In this document: piece after piece, positions 35,214-43,996 of the stretch
Layout of the letters: each line of letters begins with the position of its first letter
How positions within the stretch are numbered: position 1 is the first letter of the stretch
Assembly (NCBI GenBank): GCA_902826865.1
Contig: CADEGN010000001.1
Coordinates: 1 to 47,654 of the forward strand
Length of the DNA stretch: 47,654 nt
DNA from: an uncultured Myxococcales bacterium
GTDB taxonomy: Bacteria > Myxococcota_A > Polyangia > Nannocystales > Nannocystaceae
Direction of reading: 5' to 3'
The notes under the pieces: generated by a model
Told to the model about the DNA's origin: nothing
The model's input: only the letters and a program-made list of their open reading frames with translations
Databases searched by the model: none
Program-made: the position numbers and the translations under genes

Positions 35214-36626
35214 ATGTCGCGTCCGCTCCCGCATAACAAGGAAGCCGAGGCAGCGGTACTCGGTGGGATCTTGCTGCGCAACGAAGCGCTCAACGAAGTG
35301 GTTTCGTTGGTGGCGGAGGACGACTTTTACGTCCCGGCCCATCGCGCGGTGTTTCGCGCAATGGCCAAGCTTTCCGACCGCGGTCAACCGATCGATATCG
35401 TCACGCTCGAGCATCAACTCCGAGCGGCCGAGGAGCTCAACCTCGTCGGCGGCATTGAAGGCCTGGGCAAGCTCACGGATCGCTACGCCAGCAGCCACAA
35501 CATCGCTGCCCACGCCGAACTCGTCCGTCAAAGTGCGGCGATTCGAAACCTCGTCGTAGCGGCGCAGGAGATCGCGGAAGAGGGGCGCGAGGAGATCGCG
35601 GAAGTCAACGAGTTCATCGACAACGCTGAGCGCCGCCTACTCGAAGTCAATCAAAGGGGTCGGCAGGGCTCCTACCGCTCCGCGAAAGACCTCATCCATG
35701 GCGTCTTCGAGAACATCACCGAGCGAACGAAGCTCAAGAATCCGATCACCGGTGTCCCGACCCAGTTCACGAAGCTCGACGAAATGACCGGCGGACTCCA
35801 GCCGAGCGACCTCATTATCCTTGCCGCACGCCCTTCGATGGGCAAGACCGCGCTCGCTCTCAACTTTGCCCAGCATGCGTGCATCACCCAGACGCGGCAT
35901 ATGCATTTGCCCGAGGAGGAGCGACCCGCCCGCTACCCCGTGCTCTTCTTCAGCCTCGAAATGAGCGCCGCCCAACTGATCGAGCGCATCCTGTGCTCCG
36001 AAGCCCGCGTGGATGCCAGCAAGCTACGCGCTGGTCGCCTCGTCGAGCACGAGTTCGCCGAGCTCGTGCGGGCTGCGGATCGGATCTATCGGGCCCCGCT
36101 CTTCATCGACGACTCCGCCGCGCCGACGATCCTCGAGATTCGCGCGCGCGCCCGCCGATTTCGCCAGGATCGCCAGATCTTCCCGCCCACCGAAGGCGAC
36201 AGCAAACGACCACCGCTGGGCCTTATCGTCGTCGACTACCTCCAGCTGTGCCGCGGTGGAAAAGGGCGTTACGACGTTCGCGAACAGGAGATCAGCGAGA
36301 TCTCGCGCGGGCTCAAGGCCATCGCCAAGGAGCTGCAGGTGCCGATCCTGGCGCTGTCGCAGCTCAACCGCGGCGTCGACTCGCGTTCGGATCACCGCCC
36401 GCAATTGTCGGATCTGCGCGAATCCGGCGCGATCGAGCAGGACGCCGATCTCATCATGTTTATCTACCGCGAAGAGCGGTACATCACCGAGGAAGACAAG
36501 CGCAGGGCGGTCGAGGGCCAATCCGAGGTCATCATCGGTAAGCAGCGCAACGGGCCCACGGGGACGGTGCACTTGACGTTCGTCGGCAAGCACACGCGCT
36601 TCGAAAACCCGGCCCACCCCATGTGA
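35214..36626 (+). CDS. dnaB: Replicative DNA helicase
   Basis: 470 aa hexameric RecA-fold helicase that drives fork unwinding and loads primase. N-terminal domain: LPHNKEAEAAVLGGILL. Walker A RPSMGKT at 206-212; the Walker B-like LIVVDYLQL follows, and the C-terminus has ISRGLKAIAKELQVPILALSQLNRGV and SDLRESGAIEQDADLIMF. Two small insertions distinguish it: about 15 residues after Walker A (TRHMHLPEEERPAR) and about 14 before the Walker B strand (IFPPTEGDSKRPP). No intein. It has its own promoter because a terminator separates it from rplI. Confidence 0.97.
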   Translation: MSRPLPHNKEAEAAVLGGILLRNEALNEVVSLVAEDDFYVPAHRAVFRAMAKLSDRGQPIDIVTLEHQLRAAEELNLVGGIEGLGKLTDRYASSHNIAAHAELVRQSAAIRNLVVAAQEIAEEGREEIAEVNEFIDNAERRLLEVNQRGRQGSYRSAKDLIHGVFENITERTKLKNPITGVPTQFTKLDEMTGGLQPSDLIILAARPSMGKTALALNFAQHACITQTRHMHLPEEERPARYPVLFFSLEMSAAQLIERILCSEARVDASKLRAGRLVEHEFAELVRAADRIYRAPLFIDDSAAPTILEIRARARRFRQDRQIFPPTEGDSKRPPLGLIVVDYLQLCRGGKGRYDVREQEISEISRGLKAIAKELQVPILALSQLNRGVDSRSDHRPQLSDLRESGAIEQDADLIMFIYREERYITEEDKRRAVEGQSEVIIGKQRNGPTGTVHLTFVGKHTRFENPAHPM

Positions 36627-36716
36627 TCCAGGCGGGCGGTCAGAGGGCGTGCGACGCCGCAGGATTCGTCGCCTCTGAGGCCTAGCGGGACGCGCTTTCG
36701 CCCCAGGCGTGCCCCG

Positions 36717-36725
36717 TGATAGCGT
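36717..36725 (+). promoter_or_regulatory. Extended -10 element for the kinase at 36736
   Basis: TGATAGCGT (TGn plus TAGCGT at 36720-36725), 10 nt before ATG 36736, with no ribosome site. It fits the near-leaderless pattern. Confidence 0.35.
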
Positions 36726-36735
36726 CCGCACGGTC

Positions 36736-37767
36736 ATGAGCACCCCGCCTGAGGCGATCGGCCATTTTCGGGTCGTCCGGCTGCTTGGCAAGGGCGCCAT
36801 GGGCGAGGTGTTCGAGGGGGTCGATGAGCAGCTCGGCCGCCGCGTTGCCCTGAAGATCCTAGGCGCCAAACACCGCGAGTCGAACGAGTTCAAGACGCGG
36901 TTCCTGCGCGAAGGCCGGGCGCTGGCGGCCATGAACCACGCCAACATCGTGCAGATCTACGCGATCGGCGAGCACGAGCGCCGACCGTTCCTCGCGATGG
37001 AGTTTCTCGACGGCGAAGACCTCGGCGGAATGCTCAAGCGCAGCGGTGCCTTGCACCCGGGAGACGCGGCCGAGGTCATCCGCCAATCGGCGGTTGGCCT
37101 GTCCGAGGCCCAACGAGCCGGCGTGGTCCACCGCGATGTGAAGCCGTCCAATCTGGTCGTCACCAACCAAGGCGTGGTCAAAGTCACCGATTTCGGCCTC
37201 GCCAAAGCCCTGCAGGAGGACCTTTCGATCACGGCCACCGGCGTTTTCGTGGGTACGCCAGACTACCTCGCGCCGGAGCAAGCCATGGGCGACGAGGTTG
37301 ATGCGCGGGCGGACGTCTACGCCCTCGGCTGCACGCTGTTCCACATGTGCAGCGGTCATCCGCCGTTTCGCAAGGGTGGCCAAGATGATCACTACACCGC
37401 CGTCGTGCGGCGCCACCTCAAGGCCGAACGACCGCAACTCAAACTCGAGATCGCCGGCTTCGACGAAGAACTGAGTGATCTCTGCCGACGCATGATGAGT
37501 CGGCGTCCGGATGTACGACCGGTCTTCGACGAGTTGATCCAGAAACTCGGCGGGATCTCGCGGCGACTTGGCGGCCAGGTCCCGCCGCGGCACCAAAACG
37601 TCGAGCTGATCCGCTCGCCCATGGGCGATCAGGAGCGCACCGAGCCCCCAGGACCCCACGGCCCAGGTCAGGCCAATTCTGGCGCACGCACGGTGATCCT
37701 CGCGGTCAGTGCAGGTGTTGCGATCGGCGTAGTGGTTTCGCTCGTCGCGATCTTCGCGTTCAATTGA
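36736..37767 (+). CDS. Membrane-anchored Ser/Thr protein kinase
   Basis: 343 aa. Kinase domain about 11-270: LGKGAMGEV glycine loop (17-25), Lys40, HRDVKPSN, DFG, then GTPDYLAPEQ. After a linker rich in Pro/Gly the C-terminus is one transmembrane helix (VILAVSAGVAIGVVVSLVAIFAF) with almost nothing outside, so it is a tail-anchored kinase with no sensor domain. The ATG at 36736 is favoured; GTG 36709 would add 9 residues. The next gene starts 5 nt after the stop (ATG 37773), a tight pair suggesting a functional link. Confidence 0.93.
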   Translation: MSTPPEAIGHFRVVRLLGKGAMGEVFEGVDEQLGRRVALKILGAKHRESNEFKTRFLREGRALAAMNHANIVQIYAIGEHERRPFLAMEFLDGEDLGGMLKRSGALHPGDAAEVIRQSAVGLSEAQRAGVVHRDVKPSNLVVTNQGVVKVTDFGLAKALQEDLSITATGVFVGTPDYLAPEQAMGDEVDARADVYALGCTLFHMCSGHPPFRKGGQDDHYTAVVRRHLKAERPQLKLEIAGFDEELSDLCRRMMSRRPDVRPVFDELIQKLGGISRRLGGQVPPRHQNVELIRSPMGDQERTEPPGPHGPGQANSGARTVILAVSAGVAIGVVVSLVAIFAFN

Positions 37768-37772
37768 GGAAG

Positions 37773-38858
37773 ATGTTGGATCCGCGAGAACTCGCGAGGT
37801 CTGCGCATGGCGTGCTGGGGCGATTCCGGCAGCGGCTGGCCTTGCGCGCCGATACGCTCGCGCTTGCGCTCGCCACCGAGCAGCGCATGGTTGCATGGGA
37901 CCGCGAGCAACTCGTGGGGTGGGCCCAGGCCCAACTCGAGGCGCTCACGGGCACGCGCCCCACGATCGGCGGTCCGCCGGCGCGAATCCTCGAGCGTGCC
38001 GCCCAACCCCTCGAAGGGATCGAAGCGACCTGGGCCCTGCTCCTGCCAGGACGACGGGTGCACTTCGAACACGAGCTCGGAGCGTGTTCGGCGGTGCTCC
38101 GTTTGGTGGAGGAACTCGCAGCGGAGCTTCCCAGCGGCGTGCTGACTGTGGCACGCGAGGCCGTCGCGCCGCCTTCGTCGAGCGCGATCGGCCGGGCTGT
38201 GGCGGAGCCGGTCCACGATGTTCCGATCGCGCCCGACGACCCGACGACATGGCCGCGCCTAGGCGTGCGCGCGGCGGTGCGTCGCGTCGCGCTGATCGAT
38301 GACGACGCCGATCGGGAGCTGGCGGCGTACGTGCTCGCGCGGACCTGTCTTCGCCGCAGCGGCCTCGATCCGCGCGGGGTCAAACACGCCTACGTGATCG
38401 GCCCAGTCGACCGTCTCCGCGCCCATCTCGAACGGCTTTGGACCGGCGCTCGACTCGGTCCCGCCGACGACCAGGCGGCATTTGCCGGGCCTGTCGATCC
38501 AGCGGTGCGTGACGCGTTTGTCGTCGCGCAGGCCGCATGGCTCGCGCAACCGGGCGTGGAGATGTGGTGCCGCGGTGGCGTGCTTGAGCACAACGACGCG
38601 GGTGCCTTCCTCGCGCCGGCAGCCGTCGCAACCCACGGCATCGCTCCGCCACTGCCGCTCGTGGGCCCGATTCTCTGTGTCGTTCAGTGCAACGAGGCGC
38701 AGGCGCGCGCCGCGATCGAGGCCTGTGAACGGGAGGGCGGAGCAATCGTGCAAATCGGCGGGCGCCGCGTGGCCTATGCCCGCGACGTGCGGCATATCCT
38801 CGGCGCCGTACTCGTAGAGCGTCTGCCGCCCGGGTTGCCCGAGCCGCGCCCGGTGTGA
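37773..38858 (+). CDS. Degenerate aldehyde-dehydrogenase-like protein (probable pseudo-enzyme)
   Basis: 361 aa, shorter than the usual 480-500 of ALDH. Alignment by eye to the family is reasonable over the last 260 residues: ELAAELPSGVLTVAREAVAP (LP.GV.NVV type), RVALIDDDADRELAAYVLA (V..DDADLD type), a HAYVIGPVDRLRAHLERLW helix, and the end segment PLPLVGPILCVVQCNEAQA (EIFGPVL.V type). The ELGGK motif with the general-base Glu is missing and the catalytic Cys position reads SGLDPRG, so no enzyme activity is expected. It may instead bind a nucleotide or regulate. The family call is inference. Tightly linked to the kinase upstream. A TTG at 37764 overlapping the kinase stop is another possible start. 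Confidence 0.55.
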   Translation: MLDPRELARSAHGVLGRFRQRLALRADTLALALATEQRMVAWDREQLVGWAQAQLEALTGTRPTIGGPPARILERAAQPLEGIEATWALLLPGRRVHFEHELGACSAVLRLVEELAAELPSGVLTVAREAVAPPSSSAIGRAVAEPVHDVPIAPDDPTTWPRLGVRAAVRRVALIDDDADRELAAYVLARTCLRRSGLDPRGVKHAYVIGPVDRLRAHLERLWTGARLGPADDQAAFAGPVDPAVRDAFVVAQAAWLAQPGVEMWCRGGVLEHNDAGAFLAPAAVATHGIAPPLPLVGPILCVVQCNEAQARAAIEACEREGGAIVQIGGRRVAYARDVRHILGAVLVERLPPGLPEPRPV

Positions 38859-38859
38859 A

Positions 38860-40236
38860 TCAGAAGCACATCGTCGTGCAACCGTCCGCGAAGGCGCGGA
38901 CGCAGATCTCGCCGGTGGTGGCGCGGATTCGGTTGGTCCACGTTGCATCCGCGAGCGACCAGCTACACACGTCGTCGATGATCCCGCAATCAGTCTTGCC
39001 GCTGAACACGACGAGCTCGCCGGCATCGGTGAGCACGCCGGCGCCGGCACTCCTTCGCTCCGGGGCGGTGAGATCGGGGTCGACGAAATCGACCGGAAAG
39101 TCGCAGAAGCCCGCCGGCTCGGCCTGCAGGACGTCGCCCTCGACCAGCAACGTCCATTGTCCCCCGGCCAGATCGAAACTCCACAGCTTGTTGTCGTTGC
39201 CCAGAAGGTTGTCCTCGTGCGCGCCCCAAAGCAGCAGTTGGTCGTGGGCTCCGTCGAACACAAGATCGCCCCAAATGCTGCCAATGGGCGTCGTTGAGCT
39301 GTCCGTTCCGAGCTCGGTCCAGGTGCCGTCGGCGATGTCGTACGCCCAGAAATCGGCGAAGAACGGACCCGTGAAGGCACTCTCATCGCCGCCGCCGTAA
39401 ATAAACATCGTGCCGCCGTCATCGCTGATGGCTGCGCTGTGGAAGAGCCGTGCGTCCGGTGCACCGGCGTTCGGCAATTCGTCCCAAGTCTCGGTCTCGA
39501 GATCGAGGACCCAGAGATCGTCGAGCGGGGTGAAGGCAAGTCCGTTGTTTGAGGCGTTGCCGCCGAACACGAGGAGTTTGGTGCCGGCAACCACTGCGGT
39601 GTGATTCGTGCGCGGCGACGGCCCGACCGCGTCGATCTGCGACCACGTGTCGGTGGCGAGATCGAAGGCCCAGGTGTCGTCGTAGAGCGTGTAAGTGCCC
39701 GACGTGCTCGCACGATAGCGACCGCCGTGGATGAACATGCGTGCGCCAGCGACGTCGTGAGCCACGGCGTAGCGGCCCCTCGGCGGCGGTCCGTCGCTCC
39801 CCTCGGCGAGCTGATCGAACTCGTCACAATCAGTGCGGAACGCCCAGGTCTCGCCCACGAAATCGGTCTGACTCATGCCGCTAGCCGGTGTGCCTTGATC
39901 TCCGCCGAAGAACACCATCCGACCGCGTGGTGCGTCCCACACCCCGTCGATCTCCGATCGCGCCGAAGGGCGCAGATCGCTACGCGTGCAGTCGACGGCG
40001 GTGTCACCCGTGCTTGAGCCGCTCGAATCGACAGCGCCGCTGCTCGAACCGCTGCTCGCCGGCGCCCCGCTGCTCTCCGCCTCGGTGCCACCGGTGGTCA
40101 CGACGCTACCCGAGCTGCTCGCCCCGGATCCGCCCGAGCTGCCGTCGCCGGTCTCGTTTTCGCCGCCACTGGCCGAGCCACCGCAGGCCACGACCGCAAC
40201 CAGAGACAATGTGTACAACCGCACTTCCTTCGACAT
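38860..40236 (-). CDS. Kelch-repeat lipoprotein
   Basis: 458 aa. Lipobox VVAC (Cys18), then a Ser/Gly/Thr-rich linker of about 65 residues typical of this group. Kelch units follow, with the DTWAFDLATDTW / LWVLDLETETWDELP / FWAYDIADGTWTELG pattern and Gly-Gly before each strand, forming a beta-propeller on the cell surface. The last residues carry cysteines (EICVRAFADGCTTMCF). It is 7 nt downstream of the lipoprotein at 40244-40861, so both form an operon. The stop lies 1 nt from the convergent ALDH-like gene. Confidence 0.9.
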   Translation of the reverse strand: MSKEVRLYTLSLVAVVACGGSASGGENETGDGSSGGSGASSSGSVVTTGGTEAESSGAPASSGSSSGAVDSSGSSTGDTAVDCTRSDLRPSARSEIDGVWDAPRGRMVFFGGDQGTPASGMSQTDFVGETWAFRTDCDEFDQLAEGSDGPPPRGRYAVAHDVAGARMFIHGGRYRASTSGTYTLYDDTWAFDLATDTWSQIDAVGPSPRTNHTAVVAGTKLLVFGGNASNNGLAFTPLDDLWVLDLETETWDELPNAGAPDARLFHSAAISDDGGTMFIYGGGDESAFTGPFFADFWAYDIADGTWTELGTDSSTTPIGSIWGDLVFDGAHDQLLLWGAHEDNLLGNDNKLWSFDLAGGQWTLLVEGDVLQAEPAGFCDFPVDFVDPDLTAPERRSAGAGVLTDAGELVVFSGKTDCGIIDDVCSWSLADATWTNRIRATTGEICVRAFADGCTTMCF

Positions 40237-40243
40237 CTAGGCC

Positions 40244-40861
40244 TCAACCTTGTAGTAGGGGATCGATAATGATGGCATCCGCGCTGGTGCTCACGACGGT
40301 GCCGGCAATGTCGGTTAGTTCAAGCGTGATGGTGGCGGTCCTCATGTGCAGAGCGTCGCCGTTCACGTCCCAGATGAGGGGCAGGGCCAGGGCCTGCTGG
40401 GCCGTGCCGTCCCCTGTGCAAACGAGGTCGGCGTAGGGCGAACTTGCCCCGAGCAGTTCGCCGTCGATCGTGCCGGTCATCCGTGCGATCGCCACGTCCG
40501 AGGCGTCGAGCTGCCACGCACGAATCCCAACAAGGATGTGGACGCCACCTTGCGGGCCGTGGACAAGCTCGGCCGGACCTGAGTCGATCGGCATGAATGT
40601 GCCCGCGCCGTGACCGATGATCACTCCTGGCTCGGGCCCGATCGCGCACGGGTCGAGACCATCTGCACTGCTGGGATCGTCGCTCGTCGACGTTGTGACG
40701 CCGGGTGCTCCGCCGCTCTCGGTCGACTCGCTGGCGGCGATGAGGGTCGAGCCCCCTTCCCCTTCTCCAGTGGATGACTCGCTACCCGCGGGCAGGGAAC
40801 CATCGCCGCTGGTGCAGGCCGCGATGAGCAGCGCGAGCGGAGCTGAGAGACGTGTGGCCAT
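40244..40861 (-). CDS. Hypothetical lipoprotein
   Basis: 205 aa, not recognised. MATRLSAPLALLIAAC gives lipobox IAAC (Cys16), then a Ser/Glu/Gly/Thr-rich linker. The folded part (about 75-205) is beta-rich: PGVIIGHGAGTFMPIDSG, VHILVGIRAWQLD, and TITLELTDIAGTVVSTSADAII. It probably has an Ig-like sandwich. ATG 40861 begins the signal peptide. TGATACAAA (TGn plus TACAAA) lies about 29 nt upstream on the same strand. First gene of a pair with the kelch lipoprotein. Confidence 0.8.
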   Translation of the reverse strand: MATRLSAPLALLIAACTSGDGSLPAGSESSTGEGEGGSTLIAASESTESGGAPGVTTSTSDDPSSADGLDPCAIGPEPGVIIGHGAGTFMPIDSGPAELVHGPQGGVHILVGIRAWQLDASDVAIARMTGTIDGELLGASSPYADLVCTGDGTAQQALALPLIWDVNGDALHMRTATITLELTDIAGTVVSTSADAIIIDPLLQG

Positions 40862-40912
40862 CCACCGAACCCCTGGCACCGGGTTTGTATCACGTTGATC
40901 CGCTCGTCGTGA

Positions 40913-41818
40913 TCAGGCGAGCTGCCAGCGCATCACCCGCTCCTGGGGCTTCCCGCAACTAGGGGGCGCCAGGGTGCCCACGGCCACGCGCGTAACCGTG
41001 ACCGTGCGTCCGCTTCCGCGGACTCGCAGACTCACGCGACTCTTTTCGCCCTCATCATGGGACGTAACGACTTCGACGTCGTCGAAGCCAAGCACACGGT
41101 CGCGCTCCCGCACGAGGCACTCGGCGGCTTGCTCGGCTTCGCTCACCGCCGTGCGCCCCCGCAAACGATCGATCCGGGAGATGACCCGCGCGCAGGCCGC
41201 CGCCGCGAACGCAGGCACCTCGTCGACGCTGAGTCGACCGAAACAAAGACCATCGGGGAGCCAGAGCAGCGTCGCTGCGAAGCGATGACCGCCCAAGTGT
41301 GTGGTCTGCCACGTCTCGACACCCTTCTGTGCGGCGAGCGCCTCGGCCACTGGGAGCCCCCATTTTGCGCAGCAACGATCGCGTTTGCCGTTGGTGCACA
41401 CCCACGCGATCGGCAGCGGCGGCGTCTCGGCCCCCGCGGGGATTCGGCCCGCCCGCAACTCCGCCATCGCGTCGTCGAGGTCCCACGCGCGAAGTTCATC
41501 GAGGGCTCCGAGTCGAATCCTCGCGACCATGGCTCGCCCGTAACGCGTGCTGGCGAGGATCACGTTGCGCTCGCCGGCGGACTCGTGGTGCACGGGTTTG
41601 ATCAGCTGCAGTCGCGCACCCGTCGTGCGGTCGATAAAACCATCGACGTGGGCGCGCAGCTCTGGGCTCACCGCCGCGCTCTCCCACGCCTTGGCTGCCC
41701 ACGGCCCAGGAATCTCGAGGGCGATCCAAGCGTCGGTGTCGGCAGCGGCGCTGCCGTAGGTCGCCTCGCCGGCATCGACCCCCGCGAGCGCACAAAACGA
41801 CTGGGTCGTCTCGTCCAT
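40913..41818 (-). CDS. Sucrase/ferredoxin-like family protein
   Basis: 301 aa. The core matches the sucrase/ferredoxin-like family (thioredoxin-like ferredoxin fold): WVCTNGKRDRCCAKWGLP with Cys141, Cys149 and Cys150, then WQTTHLGGHRFAATLLWLPDGL with His174 and His178. This Cys..Cys..HxxxH pattern may bind a [2Fe-2S] cluster. The physiological role of the family is poorly known, despite the name. The ATG at 41818 overlaps the TGA of the upstream glycosidase-like gene (TGATG), so translation is coupled; a GTG one codon earlier is also possible. Confidence 0.9.
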   Translation of the reverse strand: MDETTQSFCALAGVDAGEATYGSAAADTDAWIALEIPGPWAAKAWESAAVSPELRAHVDGFIDRTTGARLQLIKPVHHESAGERNVILASTRYGRAMVARIRLGALDELRAWDLDDAMAELRAGRIPAGAETPPLPIAWVCTNGKRDRCCAKWGLPVAEALAAQKGVETWQTTHLGGHRFAATLLWLPDGLCFGRLSVDEVPAFAAAACARVISRIDRLRGRTAVSEAEQAAECLVRERDRVLGFDDVEVVTSHDEGEKSRVSLRVRGSGRTVTVTRVAVGTLAPPSCGKPQERVMRWQLA

Positions 41819-43857
41819 CACGGGGATGCTACCCCGGGTTCGATCACGAACCAGTGAGTCGCCGCCTGCGGCAGAGAAAACCGATGCCAGCCGTCGTTGG
41901 CGCGGCGCGTCTCGATCGCGTCGGTATCGGCCCCCTGCGGCGTAATCCGCAGCACGCCGTGTTGGGAGCGGAGGCGGAGCTCGGCCCGGACGGGTTCGGC
42001 GCGCATGGGCGCCTGGCGAGAGGCCCCGGGCGCGCTGCGTGCCACCGCCGAAAGCAGGATCCGGCGCGAGCTCGTCAGTGGTTGTCCGTCGAGCGAGGTC
42101 ACGCCGATCGCCGCCGCGCTCGTCCCGACGACGAGCACAAAATCGCCCAAACCGACCTCTTTTCCGCCGATCTCTCCTGCGGCGAGTTGCGAACGCGGCG
42201 TATCGATCACAAAGATCCCCTCGGCAAAGCGGCGCTCGATCTCAGCCGTGTCAGAGCGAACGGATCGGGCATCGGGCCCGAGATAATCGCGGTCAAGATC
42301 GCCAACTGTACTCGCATCGGGCAGGTCGCGCACGCGGTCCCAATCGAGCTCCGGAGCATCGGGCAGGGCGAGAACGATGCGGCTTTGTTCGGCCAATGTT
42401 CGCAGGGCCAGGGCGCTCGAGGCGTCAACGTGGTGGTGAAAGAGCGCCTCTGGCGTCAGATCGATCCGATACGTCGTCCGAGCCCGGGCGATGTGACCCT
42501 CGCGATAAGCCACGGCGGCCGCGGGTGCGAGCGCGAGGATCGCGGGATCATCGAGCGAAGACCATGGGCTCGGCGCACGCGCCTCCCCCCATCGCTCCTG
42601 CATGTACGCATACAGCAGCGCGGCGTCCCAACCCTGCAGGGACGCCATCGCCGCCACCATCGGAGCCACAGCGAAGCGCTCGGTCGCCGGTGCGGGCATG
42701 TTCCACTCCGACAAGCTGAACGGCATGCCCGCGACTTGGGCCGCCGCGACGGCCGCGAGGAATGTCGGCGAAACGCGCGGGTCCGCACGCAACAAGCCAA
42801 CGTCCGCGTACCCATGCGCGTCGATCAGATCGCCCGTCGTCAGCGACGCGACGCAGTTCAATCCTCCGCCCCAGTAGTTGGTCCCGACGAGAAGTCCTGC
42901 GTATCCGGTCGCGCGGATGTGCGCGAAGCTGCGGCGGAAGAAACCGGCTTCGATGTCGGCAAGCAGCACCTTCGCCGGCCCTGGAGCCCAAGTCTGGCGG
43001 AGCTGGTCGATGCTCAAGCCAGTCCGTTCCGCGAACACGCGCGCGAGGCCTTCGAACTTGGCCGTGAAATAGGGATTGTCCTTGTCGGGCGCGAACGCAC
43101 TTCCGAAGTGCCAGCACAGGTCGTTTTCATTGGTCACGACGACCGCGACGATCGCAGGGTCGTCCGCCAGCCGACGTTGGGTATGGACGTTCTCGTGTTC
43201 AAGCCAGGCCCTGGCAAAACCGTCCATTTTGCCCTCGATGGCCCGATCGACGTAGTTGAAGCCCTTGAGCTCGCCGCGTTGGCGCGCGAGCTCGTCCCAC
43301 CCCTCGAGTTGATCGCCGGGCCGTAGTTCACGACCGACGTGCAAATCGAGCCAGATGTAGATCCCGCGGGCCGTGAGCGCAGCGATCCAGCTATCGATAC
43401 GTTCGAGCGCAACCGGGTCGAGCGTGTCTGTGTCCGCGGCATCGCGCGCAAAGACGTTGGGCGAAACCCAGCCCGAGTCATGGTGGTGGATCCGCACGAG
43501 GTTGAAACCAAGCGCGGCGAGACGGTCGGCCTGTGCGGAGATTGTGGCGTCGTCGGCGGAAAACAGCGCATTTCCGGTCAGATTGGCGCCCCACATCCGC
43601 GCGGGGGTGCCGTCGGCGAACACGAGCTCTTCGCCGTCGGCACGCAACCTTCCGTGGATTCCGGCGGGGCGATGGTTGAGATGGCTGAGGTCGATCGGGA
43701 TGCGATCCCACGTCATCGTCGTGGGCCAGGCCGATGGTGCGATCGCGATCGCGGTGGGATCGGCAACCGCGGGAATGGATGCCGCCTCCGGGGGCGTTTC
43801 GCGGCAGGCCACCGCCGCGCTGACGAGGATCACCACACCGAGGCGGCGAAGGGTCAC
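41818..43857 (-). CDS. Glycoside hydrolase-like lipoprotein (clan A, GH5-type)
   Basis: 679 aa. Signal MTLRRLGVVILVSAAVAC with lipobox (Cys18). The TIM-barrel part spans about 50-470: GFNLVRIHHHDSGW near 118-130 is the GH5-type entry, VVTNEND has the likely acid/base Glu244, LIDAHGY has His348, and SLSEWN has the likely nucleophile Glu384. A C-terminal beta domain (about 480-679) could be a carbohydrate-binding or Ig-like module. It probably acts on a polysaccharide at the cell surface; specificity is unknown. GTG 43857 is the start, with TAGCCT 6 nt upstream. Downstream gene overlap suggests a bicistronic mRNA. Confidence 0.88.
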   Translation of the reverse strand: MTLRRLGVVILVSAAVACRETPPEAASIPAVADPTAIAIAPSAWPTTMTWDRIPIDLSHLNHRPAGIHGRLRADGEELVFADGTPARMWGANLTGNALFSADDATISAQADRLAALGFNLVRIHHHDSGWVSPNVFARDAADTDTLDPVALERIDSWIAALTARGIYIWLDLHVGRELRPGDQLEGWDELARQRGELKGFNYVDRAIEGKMDGFARAWLEHENVHTQRRLADDPAIVAVVVTNENDLCWHFGSAFAPDKDNPYFTAKFEGLARVFAERTGLSIDQLRQTWAPGPAKVLLADIEAGFFRRSFAHIRATGYAGLLVGTNYWGGGLNCVASLTTGDLIDAHGYADVGLLRADPRVSPTFLAAVAAAQVAGMPFSLSEWNMPAPATERFAVAPMVAAMASLQGWDAALLYAYMQERWGEARAPSPWSSLDDPAILALAPAAAVAYREGHIARARTTYRIDLTPEALFHHHVDASSALALRTLAEQSRIVLALPDAPELDWDRVRDLPDASTVGDLDRDYLGPDARSVRSDTAEIERRFAEGIFVIDTPRSQLAAGEIGGKEVGLGDFVLVVGTSAAAIGVTSLDGQPLTSSRRILLSAVARSAPGASRQAPMRAEPVRAELRLRSQHGVLRITPQGADTDAIETRRANDGWHRFSLPQAATHWFVIEPGVASP

Positions 43858-43863
43858 CGCTCG

Positions 43864-43869
43864 AGGCTA
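43864..43869 (-). promoter_or_regulatory. -10-like element for the glycoside-hydrolase-like gene
   Basis: Minus strand TAGCCT, 6 nt before GTG 43857. No -35 stands out, so support is only positional. Confidence 0.3.
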
Positions 43870-43956
43870 CGTCAAACCGGCCCGAACCTGCCCGCCGGCG
43901 GATTCCTCGCCGCTCCCCGTCGCCGATCGCTCGTCACGGAGCAGTGCGTGGATCCT

Positions 43957-43985
43957 GAGACACACCACGGTCATGCAAGTATACT
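43957..43985 (+). promoter_or_regulatory. Promoter of glmS, predicting a leaderless mRNA
   Basis: GAGACA (43957-43962), a 17-nt spacer and TATACT (43980-43985), then 11 nt to ATG 43997. No Shine-Dalgarno sequence. The start is fixed by the essential Cys2, so the leader is at most about 5 nt. No glmS ribozyme or riboswitch can fit. Confidence 0.65.
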
Positions 43986-43996
43986 CGCTTCGACCC

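Noticed and set aside
36627..36735. Small hairpin after dnaB as a terminator
   Set aside because: Only a 5-bp stem (GGCGT/ACGCC) with no T tract.
41854..43326. 490-codon open frame antisense to the glycosidase-like gene
   Set aside because: Same reason: it mirrors a recognised protein on the minus strand and has no recognisable motif.
43373..43996. Upstream extension of the glmS frame
   Set aside because: GlmS needs Cys directly after the initiator Met, so the extension is not translated as part of the enzyme.
43858..43996. glmS ribozyme or riboswitch upstream of glmS
   Set aside because: The intergenic space is only 139 nt, shows no ribozyme core, and the promoter sits 11 nt before the start.
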